Assembly (NCBI GenBank): GCA_020697635.1
Contig: JAEHCT010000090.1
Span: 1 to 5,976 of the forward strand
Direction of reading: 5' to 3'
Source of the DNA: Candidatus Bathyarchaeota archaeon
GTDB lineage: Archaea; Thermoproteota; Bathyarchaeia; TCS64
DNA length: 5,976 nucleotides
Shown here: positions 1 through 5,566 of the stretch, one piece after another
Numbering within the stretch: position 1 is the first letter of the stretch
How the letters are laid out: every line of letters begins with the position of its first letter
Translations under genes and position numbers: made by a program
Notes under the pieces: model-generated
Database searches by the model: none
What the model saw: the letters and a program-made list of their open reading frames with translations, nothing else
What the model was told of the DNA's origin: nothing

Positions 1-5
1 ATGCT

Positions 6-353
6 TTGGCAGACATAACCGATATCGAGGCCCACGCCTTCGACGAGAGCATCATGGGTTCGGATGTTCCAGTCGTGTTGGAATTCTGGGTTAGGTCCTG
101 CGACCAGTGCAGAAGATTCAACCCCGTCTACGAGAAGCTGCCAGAAGTAATCGAAGGAAACGTTCGGTTCTTCAGGATGAACATGCTTAAGACTCTAGAG
201 AACCTGCGACTCGCCGAGGACATGAAAGTGGAGAAGACACCTACGACGAAGGTTTTCTGCCTTGGTGGCGAGGTTGGCGAGATAGTTGGGTACTTGCCAC
301 TTGAAGAAGCTGCTACTAGGATAAACGAGCTTCTTCAGTCCTGTGAATCTTAG
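6..353 (+). CDS. Thioredoxin-fold protein with CDQC active site
   Basis: Small cytoplasmic thiol-disulfide protein, likely reducing disulfides or persulfides. The 115-residue product has thioredoxin layout: a hydrophobic strand (about residues 22-28), the W-x-x-x-C-x-x-C site as W28-V-R-S-C32-D-Q-C35, the helix RRFNPVYEKLP, and the cis-proline loop KTPTT with P79, followed by the usual beta strand and a GGEVGEIVGYLP segment. Length fits a single thioredoxin domain. The active site is unusual (thioredoxins normally have WCGPC), and there are extra cysteines at 85 and 113. The assigned start is TTG at base 6. The frame is open back to base 1 with no stop, so the true start may lie upstream of the window. 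The adjacent downstream genes encode a YeeE/YedE sulfur permease, so a sulfur-related role is inferred. Fold is confident; partner and substrate are unknown. Confidence 0.85.
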   Translation: MADITDIEAHAFDESIMGSDVPVVLEFWVRSCDQCRRFNPVYEKLPEVIEGNVRFFRMNMLKTLENLRLAEDMKVEKTPTTKVFCLGGEVGEIVGYLPLEEAATRINELLQSCES

Positions 354-366
354 AAGAAGGTGAAGG

Positions 367-372
367 TTTTTA
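367..372 (+). promoter_or_regulatory. TATA-like box for the YeeE/YedE pair
   Basis: TTTTTA is centred about 27 bases before the ATG at 396, the spacing expected for an archaeal TATA box driving a leaderless transcript. No Shine-Dalgarno sequence precedes the ATG. The T-run could equally help terminate the thioredoxin transcript, which ends 13 bases before it. Confidence 0.45.
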
Positions 373-379
373 CCTCTCG

Positions 380-391
380 GTTCAATTGAAC
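380..391 (+). promoter_or_regulatory. Perfect 12-bp palindrome, candidate operator
   Basis: GTTCAATTGAAC is identical to its own reverse complement. It sits between the TATA-like box (367-372) and the ATG at 396, just ahead of the expected transcription start. That is where a dimeric archaeal repressor would block RNA polymerase recruitment. The function is inferred from symmetry and position only. Confidence 0.4.
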
Positions 392-395
392 GCAT

Positions 396-857
396 ATGTT
401 TCCTCTTGGAGTCATGTCTTACATATTTGGCGGAATAATAATCGGGCTAGCCGTCTCGTTCGTCTACATAATGACAGGCCAGCACGCCACCCAGAGCAGC
501 CTATTCAGCTCCACTTTATCATACTTCTCGAAGGTGCCCTTCTTCAACAGGAAAACCTATCTCGAATCACGGGAGTGGCGGCTCTACTTCGCGGCGGGTG
601 TGATACTTGGCGCACTGGTTTACACGGTGACTATCTCGCCTGACGGCTTCTGGACCACGTCAGTTCCGTGGTGGAGGCTCCTGCTCGGAGGCTTCCTCGT
701 GGGGTTCGGCACGAGGCTTTCTAGCGGCTGCACTTCGGGTCACGGCATAAGCGGAATAGCGTCTCTATCAACGACATCTCTCTTCGCCGTGGTAACATTC
801 ATCGTGGTCGGCGTGATCACGGCTAACCTGATGCTGATGCTGGGGGTCGTGCCATGA
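396..857 (+). CDS. YeeE/YedE family sulfur permease, first half
   Basis: Half-size integral membrane protein of the YeeE/YedE (sulfur transport, DUF395) family, whose characterised members import thiosulfate. The 153 residues hold about four membrane-embedded segments (roughly 8-26, 62-80, 94-110 and 130-152). The diagnostic family loop GFGTRLSSGCTSGHGISG lies at about 103-120. C112 is the only cysteine in the protein and falls at the conserved family position. The segment following TM1 (GQHATQSSLF) differs from the usual G-R-I-A-G-I-S-like pattern. The ATG at 396 is 27 bases after a TATA-like box; an in-frame ATG at 414 is the alternative. Its stop overlaps the start of the second half (ATGA), so the two are co-translated and presumably form one heteromeric pore. 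Substrate (thiosulfate or another sulfur species) is inferred from the family. Confidence 0.88.
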   Translation: MFPLGVMSYIFGGIIIGLAVSFVYIMTGQHATQSSLFSSTLSYFSKVPFFNRKTYLESREWRLYFAAGVILGALVYTVTISPDGFWTTSVPWWRLLLGGFLVGFGTRLSSGCTSGHGISGIASLSTTSLFAVVTFIVVGVITANLMLMLGVVP

Positions 858-1258
858 ACAATAGGAACATCGTGCTCTTCATTGGGGGCATAGTATTCGG
901 GTTCGGCTTAGCGGTGGGAGGCATGTCCAAGCCGGAGATCGTGCTCAGCTTCCTCCAGCTAAAAGATATCGGCCTTGTCGTGCTGATGGGCGCCGCCACA
1001 GGGGTTACCTTCGTGGCGATTAACGTCGTGCCAAGGTTTGTTGAGAAGCCGGTCCTAGGCGGTGAGTTCAAACCCCGTACTAGGGCGCTCAGCAGAAACA
1101 CCCTCATTGGAGCCGCGATATTCGGCGTCGGCTGGGGGCTCAGTGGGCAGTGCCCCGGCTCGGCTTTATCCAGTCTGGGTATAGGTAACCTACCGGTGCT
1201 CCTCGGAATGGCTGCCATGTTCTTAGGCGCCTACGTCATGGGACGCTTCTTCGGCTAA
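854..1258 (+). CDS. YeeE/YedE family sulfur permease, second half
   Basis: Second half of the split YeeE/YedE permease, 134 residues. Family marks run in order: an N-terminal helix with GFGLAVGGMSKPEIVLSFL (about 16-34), a second helix (39-58), the conserved KPVLGG stretch (65-70), and the glycine-rich loop GWGLSGQCPGSALSSLGIG (93-111) followed by a final helix. C100 in the GQCPG motif is the only cysteine, mirroring C112 of the partner. Full-length family members carry both halves in one chain of roughly 300-350 residues; half-size pairs are also common in bacteria and archaea. Translation starts at the ATG overlapping the upstream stop by four bases, which indicates translational coupling. 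It ends 5 bases from the convergent Rossmann gene. Confidence 0.88.
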   Translation: MNNRNIVLFIGGIVFGFGLAVGGMSKPEIVLSFLQLKDIGLVVLMGAATGVTFVAINVVPRFVEKPVLGGEFKPRTRALSRNTLIGAAIFGVGWGLSGQCPGSALSSLGIGNLPVLLGMAAMFLGAYVMGRFFG

Positions 1259-1263
1259 CCTCT

Positions 1264-1608
1264 TTATTCGCCTATACGAGCTACCGTGATTATGGGTACC
1301 TCTGCTGTGGCCTCAAGCTCGTTTCGTAGCGCGGTTACCAGCACCTCGAGCCCAGGGACACCGGTTCTCGCGATGTCCTCCTTGGAGGTGGTCACCAAGA
1401 CTAGGTCTGGCCTCACCTTGCTAAGCGTCTCCTTCAGCTCGACCGTGTTAAGCTCCGCGTGGTAGTCCACGTCTTCGATTATGCCCTGCTCGACGGCGTA
1501 GGGCCTATCCCGAGGGTCAACGGTGACCACCTCTATCCTGGGGTTTTTCTTCAGCTGTGTAAGAACTCTGGCTCCCACCATTCCGGCGCCGACGACGAGG
1601 ACTCGCAT
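1264..1608 (-). CDS. Small stand-alone Rossmann (TrkA-N-like) protein
   Basis: A 114-residue cytoplasmic protein that is essentially one Rossmann nucleotide-binding fold. It opens with strand MRVLVV and the dinucleotide loop G7-A-G-M-V-G12, and has an acidic residue at the end of strand 2 (VVTVD31) as expected for NAD(H) binding. Further strands are DLVLVTT (68-74) and VPIITVA (104-110). It resembles the TrkA-N/RCK domain of ion-transport regulators but lacks a TrkA-C domain or any catalytic domain. I place the start at ATG 1608 because it directly precedes MRVLVVGAG and a TATA box is centred 29 bases upstream. An in-frame GTG at 1650 would add 14 residues and begin 8 bases after the permease stop, but would overlap the TATA box. 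A role in sensing for the neighbouring permease is inference. Confidence 0.75.
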   Translation of the reverse strand: MRVLVVGAGMVGARVLTQLKKNPRIEVVTVDPRDRPYAVEQGIIEDVDYHAELNTVELKETLSKVRPDLVLVTTSKEDIARTGVPGLEVLVTALRNELEATAEVPIITVARIGE

Positions 1609-1633
1609 ACACCTACTCAACTCGTGGTATCTT

Positions 1634-1640
1634 CTATAAA
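1634..1640 (-). promoter_or_regulatory. TATA box for the Rossmann gene
   Basis: On the minus strand, TTTATAG is centred at 1637, 29 bases before ATG 1608, predicting a transcript with almost no leader. It supports the shorter start over GTG 1650 and means the gene can be expressed separately from the upstream permease. Confidence 0.5.
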
Positions 1641-1658
1641 TCTTGATCACTCAGCCAA

Positions 1659-3062
1659 TCATATCAGGTTGACCATGCCTAACAGGTAGAATAATGCGAT
1701 GAGTATCACGGAGCTGACGACCGTCATGAGCATCCCGTATCTTATCATGTCTCTAGACTCGACGATGCCCGTCGCCGAGATGAGCGCCATCCTCCCGGAT
1801 GCCGAGGGCAGCGCGTAGCCGAAGGTGGTGGCCATGGTGAGGGGAAGCACGAGTCTGACGGAGTTAAAAGCAGGATCGGTTGCGGCCAAGTCGATCATTA
1901 TAGGTACAAACACAGCCGCCACGGTGGCGTTGTTCACCACGTTGGTGAGGAGAGCCGACGCGAACACGACGACGACCAGCGCGAAGATATACGGCGTCCC
2001 GCTTAGCAGAGGCGAAGAGATGCCTGTGAGCCAGGTAGTCGCGCCCGACCTCTTCAGCGCCTCCCCGAGCGCCAGCCCGGCGGCGATGGCGAAGAACATG
2101 CCCCAGCTGACGCCCTTCACGTCCTCCCACTGAATTATGCCCCGAAGAGCCATGTAGGACGCCGCGATCACCCCGACGACTGCCGGGGAGAGGAACGTAG
2201 ACGGCAGCCCCATGGCGTCCTCGATGAAGGCGCCCCCCATCCACATCAATATGGTGATCCCAAGAACCACCAGAACCTCCCTCTCAACGCCCCGCATCTC
2301 GCCCAAGTTCTCAAGCTCTCTGCGCGTCGCCTCGATGTCCAGCTCCTTCAAGGAGACTTTCACTACCCTCATCAACGTCCACCAGGTGGCTGGGAACACG
2401 AATATCAGCGCCATTAGGCCGTACTTCATCCAGTCGATGAACCTCCAGACACTGATCTCTGCGAGGAACTCGGACGCCACCGCGTTGGATGCGGATCCGG
2501 TGATCGTAGCCATCCCGCCGACGCTGGCGGCGTAGGCGATGCCCAGCACCAGGAGAACCAGCAGCTCCTTCGACTGCTCCTTGTCCGGGACTTGGCTGGA
2601 GATGGTGAGGGTCACCGGTATAAGCACCGCGGCCGTCGCGGTGTTCTCCATCCACATGGATAGAAGCGCGGCCAACGCCATGAGGCCGAGGAGAAGCCTA
2701 TCCACGCGTCCCCCCGAGGTTACTATGGACAGGAGCGCCAGCCTCCTCGTTATCCCGTGCTTCCTCAGAGCCTCCGCCAGGAACAGGCTGCCGAGGATAA
2801 GTATGATGATGGGTCTGGACAGGGTCTCGAAGGCCTGAGTGGCGTTCGCTAGGCCGAGAGCCACCAGCATCACCGGTACGATGAGCCCCGCGAAGGGCAG
2901 CGGTATGGGCTGAAGCGCGAAGATGGTCCCCGTGAACACGAAGGCGGCTAGTGCCCGTTTTCCCTCAACAGTCAGGCCAGCCGGAGTGGGTAATAGGAGC
3001 ACAAGCACCGTCAGCGCCATGACTGCTATGAAACGATTTGAGAACCCTAGGCGATTACTCAT
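1659..3062 (-). CDS. DASS/SLC13-type anion permease
   Basis: A 467-residue polytopic membrane protein of the divalent anion:sodium symporter (DASS/SLC13, within the ion transporter superfamily) type; such proteins import dicarboxylates, sulfate or similar anions. The length matches the family. It has two repeats: the first has re-entrant-loop signature M138-E-N-T-A-T-A (family S-N-T), a GGMATITGSASN stretch (182-193), and the second has T373-N-V-V-N-N-A-T380 at the equivalent position. About a dozen hydrophobic segments flank a charged cytoplasmic stretch at 235-262. No TrkA-C domains are inserted. Start: an upstream in-frame ATG at 3095 lies inside the promoter A/T-boxes, so ATG 3062 (MSNRLG) is preferred. 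It has its own promoter and runs into the Rossmann gene. The altered SNT motifs leave cation coupling and substrate open; an arsenite or other anion permease of the same superfamily is possible. Confidence 0.8.
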   Translation of the reverse strand: MSNRLGFSNRFIAVMALTVLVLLLPTPAGLTVEGKRALAAFVFTGTIFALQPIPLPFAGLIVPVMLVALGLANATQAFETLSRPIIILILGSLFLAEALRKHGITRRLALLSIVTSGGRVDRLLLGLMALAALLSMWMENTATAAVLIPVTLTISSQVPDKEQSKELLVLLVLGIAYAASVGGMATITGSASNAVASEFLAEISVWRFIDWMKYGLMALIFVFPATWWTLMRVVKVSLKELDIEATRRELENLGEMRGVEREVLVVLGITILMWMGGAFIEDAMGLPSTFLSPAVVGVIAASYMALRGIIQWEDVKGVSWGMFFAIAAGLALGEALKRSGATTWLTGISSPLLSGTPYIFALVVVVFASALLTNVVNNATVAAVFVPIMIDLAATDPAFNSVRLVLPLTMATTFGYALPSASGRMALISATGIVESRDMIRYGMLMTVVSSVILIALFYLLGMVNLI

Positions 3063-3093
3063 AGATACCTTAGATACACCAATGGAGAACCCC

Positions 3094-3110
3094 ATTTAAA
3101 CTTTATAAAA
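3094..3110 (-). promoter_or_regulatory. Tandem TATA-like boxes upstream of the permease
   Basis: Two boxes lie side by side on the minus strand: TTTTATAAAG (3110-3101) and TTTAAAT (3100-3094). The expected transcription starts are about 3078 and 3070, giving leaders of about 16 or 8 bases before ATG 3062. Both lie upstream of that ATG, and the second overlaps the rejected ATG at 3095. The second box sits in the ten-base string GTTTAAATGG that also precedes the LLM gene. Confidence 0.5.
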
Positions 3111-3115
3111 CGGGT

Positions 3116-4366
3116 TCACGGCAGTCTCCGGGGCTTCACGGCCAGCAAACCCGCTATGACTCCTACCACGGGGAAAGCGATGGACGCGAGAAGAGCCTCG
3201 CTGTACCCTCCGAACATGTCGTACGCGACGCCGTAGGGCAGGGGACCCAGCGCCGAGCCAATCACCCCCGCCATCATGGTGACGCCCCTGATGGTGCTCA
3301 GGTGTCTTCTCCCGAAATAGTCCGGCCAGATCACTCCGCCCACTATCCCCTGCAGCGCCATCTGAACCCCCACGAGCACCCCGTAAACCATGACCAGCGT
3401 CACGCTGTCCGCCATGTACAGTGCCACCATGGAGCCGAGCATCAGCGCCTGGCTGAACGCGACGAGGTACCTCATCTGGACCCTGTCCGCGACAGGCCCC
3501 GCTAGAAGAGCTACGGGTAGGCGCACGACGCTCATGAGGCTGCTGATCAGCGCAGCCGTCCCAGGGTCCAGTCCGGCTTGGGCGAGTATGCTTATCTGGT
3601 GGAACACGAGCCCCGTTATTATCGCCGACGGGACCACCGTCGTGTATATGATGCACCAGAAGGCCCGGGTCCTCATAGCTTCCCGTAGGGTCCATGAGTC
3701 CTCGACTAACGTATTCTCCACCTCTGTGATCTCCGGGGCTTCCTCGTTGTCGGGCAGGAGCCCGACCTCCTCCGGGGTGTCCCTGATAAGGAGGTAACTC
3801 AAAGGCGCCATGACGACCCACAGCAGCACCGCCCACGTCCACCAGCTCATCCTCCAGCCGTAGTTCTGGATGATCCAGGTGTTGAGAGGCGGCAGGATCG
3901 CCAGGCTCAGCCCTCCCCCTATGCTGACGACGCTGATGGCGACCCCTCTCCTCTTTATGAACCACTGGGGTGGCAGAGTCACGCTGCTAAGGCTCATGGA
4001 GCCCTGGCCTAGGAGCCTCACGAGGAAGAAGCCGATAAGAAGCATGGGCACCGTGCTCACGAGGCTCATCCAGACGCAGGCTACCCCGAACATCAGGGCG
4101 ATTATGGCGGTCATCTTTCTGTGGCCGACCTTGTCGAAGAGCCTCCCGACGAAGGCCATGAGCATCCCTGCACAGAATGTGCCTACGCTGTACATGCCTG
4201 AGACTACGCTGCGGCTCCAGCCGTACTCGTTGATGTAGCTGTCTATGAAGACGCTTACGCTGTAGGTCTGTCCGGGTCCGCTGAAGAAGATGATGAGGCT
4301 GGAGACCAGGACCATGATCCAGCCGTAGAACACCGGGGACCTGAATGGTAGCTTGGTTCTACTCAA
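3116..4366 (-). CDS. Major facilitator superfamily transporter (OxlT/YcxA-like)
   Basis: A 416-residue secondary transporter of the inner membrane, the usual length for a 12-helix MFS protein. The N-terminus YGWIMVLVSSLIIFF followed by GPGQTYSVSVF and GWSRSVVSGMYS (49-60) is typical of the monocarboxylate/oxalate:formate-like branch. MFS motif A appears between helices 2 and 3 as G74-R-L-F-D-K-V-G-H-R-K, with a second-half counterpart GPVADRV (290-296). A charged, acidic central loop spans about 195-230. The stretch YFGRRHLSTIRG (350-361) is common in this branch, which carries small organic acids. Start: TTG at 4366, preceded by AGGAG with a 9-base spacer; the frame closes upstream at 4379-4381, and the next ATG would remove 17 residues including the YGW motif. 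It is divergent from the LLM gene. The substrate cannot be read from sequence. Confidence 0.88.
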   Translation of the reverse strand: MSRTKLPFRSPVFYGWIMVLVSSLIIFFSGPGQTYSVSVFIDSYINEYGWSRSVVSGMYSVGTFCAGMLMAFVGRLFDKVGHRKMTAIIALMFGVACVWMSLVSTVPMLLIGFFLVRLLGQGSMSLSSVTLPPQWFIKRRGVAISVVSIGGGLSLAILPPLNTWIIQNYGWRMSWWTWAVLLWVVMAPLSYLLIRDTPEEVGLLPDNEEAPEITEVENTLVEDSWTLREAMRTRAFWCIIYTTVVPSAIITGLVFHQISILAQAGLDPGTAALISSLMSVVRLPVALLAGPVADRVQMRYLVAFSQALMLGSMVALYMADSVTLVMVYGVLVGVQMALQGIVGGVIWPDYFGRRHLSTIRGVTMMAGVIGSALGPLPYGVAYDMFGGYSEALLASIAFPVVGVIAGLLAVKPRRLP

Positions 4367-4388
4367 ACGCGGAATCTCCTAGAACCAA
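4353..4388. repeat. 9-bp perfect inverted repeat around the MFS start codon
   Basis: TTGGTTCTA (4353-4361) and its exact complement TAGAACCAA (4380-4388) are separated by 18 bases. The interval contains the MFS gene's Shine-Dalgarno core and its TTG start codon. It could be a split operator overlapping the transcription start, or, if transcripts begin at or before 4388, an RNA hairpin presenting the start region in its loop. Confidence 0.4.
4376..4380 (-). promoter_or_regulatory. Shine-Dalgarno sequence deciding the TTG start
   Basis: AGGAG on the minus strand lies 9 bases before TTG 4366. It is the only clear ribosome binding site in the window, since the other genes look leaderless or are coupled. 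It supports initiation at the non-ATG codon. Confidence 0.6.
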
Positions 4389-4406
4389 ATAGACGGGGCG
4401 GCGGTC

Positions 4407-4413
4407 AAATAAA
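4407..4413 (-). promoter_or_regulatory. TATA-like box for the MFS gene
   Basis: TTTATTT on the minus strand is centred at 4410. A start about 27 bases on, near 4383, leaves a leader of about 17 bases that just contains the AGGAG. The geometry is consistent, but the box is less canonical than others here. Confidence 0.45.
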
Positions 4414-4442
4414 GGTTGGCTAACACACCAGCCCCCGCCTCC

Positions 4443-4450
4443 CACGCGTG
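4443..4450. promoter_or_regulatory. 8-bp palindrome in divergent promoter region
   Basis: CACGCGTG is self-complementary and lies between the two divergent TATA boxes, about 21 bases upstream of the LLM box. An upstream position suits an activator site, but an 8-bp palindrome is common by chance and no function can be assigned. Confidence 0.2.
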
Positions 4451-4471
4451 CCCGAGACAGCCACCCCGAGG

Positions 4472-4478
4472 TTTAAAT
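4472..4478 (+). promoter_or_regulatory. TATA box for the LLM oxidoreductase gene
   Basis: TTTAAAT is centred at 4475, exactly 27 bases before ATG 4502, with purine-rich GAGG just upstream where a BRE would lie. It predicts a leaderless transcript and sets the start codon. Confidence 0.6.
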
Positions 4479-4501
4479 GGAGTAGTCTGTCTCTTGTCCC
4501 C

Positions 4502-5440
4502 ATGAGATTCGGAGTCTACATCAGGTCAGCCGAGACATACGACAAGATGCTCGAGCTGGCCGAGGCCGCAGAGGAGCTAGACTACTACGGCGTCTTCCTC
4601 AACGACCACGTCCACGGCCTCCCCGACGGCAGGGAGCCCTACCTGGAGGCGTGGACCGCCATGTCCGGGATAGGGGTCCAGACAAGCAGGATACGCCTGG
4701 GCCACATAACCCTCTTCAACAGCCTGAGGAACCCCGCGTACCTCGCCAAGTCGGCCACGGCGCTGGACGTCATGACCGGAGGCCGCTACGAGCTCATACT
4801 GGGCGCAGGCTGGAACGAGCCCGAGTACCTGGGCTACGACCTCATGGAGAAGGGACGAGGCATGCCCAGCGCGGGGGAGCGGGTCACCAGGCTCAAGGAG
4901 TCCGTCGAGATACTCGAGGGAATGCTCCACAACGAGGTGTTCAGCTACGAGGGCAGGTACTGGACGCTACGCGACGCCATCAACATACCCCAACCGGTGC
5001 AGAGACCCTTCAGGGTCTCGGTCGGGGCCCGTCAGCCTAGGCTCATCGTTGTAACGGCCAAGTACGCCGACGGCATCAACGCCTCTGGCAACCTCAAGAA
5101 CATCGACAGGATACTGGGTCACTACCACGCGGCCCTGGAGAGGCTGGGCAAGTCTGTGGACGACGTCTACATCAGCGGCTTCGCGCCGAGCGTCTACCTG
5201 ATGAAGGACGACGAGGAGTACGAGGCCACCCTCAGGAAGTGGGCCGATCGAGGCACCGACCCGGCAGAGGCAAGGGGGCACGACTTCATAGGGACCCCTG
5301 AGGCGCTCGTCGAGAAGTGGCGCCGAGCCATGGACCAGGGCATGAAGATGAGCGTCATCAACGTCAGGCCGAGCAAAACCATGGAAGAGAATGTGGAGAT
5401 GCTCGCCCGGTTCAGAGACGAGGTAGCCTCCCAACTTTAA
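4502..5440 (+). CDS. LLM-class (luciferase-like) F420/flavin-dependent oxidoreductase
   Basis: A 312-residue TIM-barrel enzyme of the bacterial luciferase-like family; archaeal members usually move hydride with coenzyme F420. Family marks in order: MRFGVYIRSAE start, LDYYGVFLNDHVHG (26-39) with the barrel-mouth D35-H36, RIRLGHITLFN (63-73), LRNPAYLAKSATALDVMTGGR (75-95), the loop LILGAGWNEPEYLGYD (98-113), GERVTRLKESVEIL (125-138), the PQPVQRPFRVSVGA segment (163-176), and a C-terminal FIGTPEALVEKW cap (262-273). Length fits the family. The start at ATG 4502 is chosen because a TATA box lies 27 bases upstream; an upstream GTG at 4448 would begin before that box. It is not clearly a methylene-tetrahydromethanopterin reductase, a related family member. 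It is divergent from the MFS gene, so that transporter may supply its substrate. Cofactor choice (F420 or FMN) and substrate are inference. Confidence 0.88.
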   Translation: MRFGVYIRSAETYDKMLELAEAAEELDYYGVFLNDHVHGLPDGREPYLEAWTAMSGIGVQTSRIRLGHITLFNSLRNPAYLAKSATALDVMTGGRYELILGAGWNEPEYLGYDLMEKGRGMPSAGERVTRLKESVEILEGMLHNEVFSYEGRYWTLRDAINIPQPVQRPFRVSVGARQPRLIVVTAKYADGINASGNLKNIDRILGHYHAALERLGKSVDDVYISGFAPSVYLMKDDEEYEATLRKWADRGTDPAEARGHDFIGTPEALVEKWRRAMDQGMKMSVINVRPSKTMEENVEMLARFRDEVASQL

Positions 5441-5460
5441 GCAATTATTCCTCAACCATA

Positions 5461-5485
5461 CACCCTTGGGTGAGCACTGGTCACC
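5461..5485. repeat. Overlapping short inverted repeats after the LLM gene
   Basis: CACCC-TT-GGGTG (5461-5472) overlaps GGTGA-(7 bases)-TCACC (5469-5485). The shared GGTG can pair with only one side at a time, and a TTTT run follows at 5491. The site is 20 bases past the LLM stop, so a terminator-like or alternative-hairpin role is possible, but the stems are only 5 bp. The rest of the 126-base gap up to 5566 shows only the promoter of the next gene. Confidence 0.25.
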
Positions 5486-5534
5486 GAGACTTTTCTCAGG
5501 CAAACAGTATGGACGCCGAGACCCTTGCATATCG

Positions 5535-5540
5535 TTTTTA
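5535..5540 (+). promoter_or_regulatory. TATA-like box for the hydrogenase protease gene
   Basis: TTTTTA is centred about 29 bases before ATG 5567, the leaderless arrangement seen at other genes here, and it resembles the box at 367-372. No Shine-Dalgarno sequence lies before the ATG. Confidence 0.45.
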
Positions 5541-5566
5541 GCCGCGTAATCCCCAACATTTGTGTC

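Noticed and set aside
1..18. ATG at the very first base as a gene start
   Set aside because: It meets a stop after five codons and is out of frame with the thioredoxin reading frame.
823..1218. 131-codon open frame on the minus strand
   Set aside because: It lies opposite the well-supported second YeeE/YedE half; its proline/arginine-rich translation has no recognisable motif.
396..1258. The two YeeE/YedE halves as one gene broken by a frameshift
   Set aside because: The second half begins with a proper ATG overlapping the first stop, both halves are complete at family half length, and such pairs are a normal form of the family.
3063..3095. Upstream ATG start for the anion permease
   Set aside because: The ATG overlaps the promoter A/T-box and lies upstream of the expected transcription start; the extra 11 residues add nothing recognisable.
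3096..3965. 289-codon open frame on the minus strand
   Set aside because: It is a different frame of the same strand as the MFS gene, and its low-complexity G/R/H/P-rich translation is typical of GC-rich shadow frames.
4448..4501. Upstream GTG start for the LLM gene
   Set aside because: It would put the TATA box inside the coding region, and family members begin at the MRFGVYIRS-like strand encoded from 4502.
4967..5530. 187-codon open frame on the minus strand
   Set aside because: It is antisense to the LLM oxidoreductase, which has clear family motifs throughout; the antisense product shows no domain.
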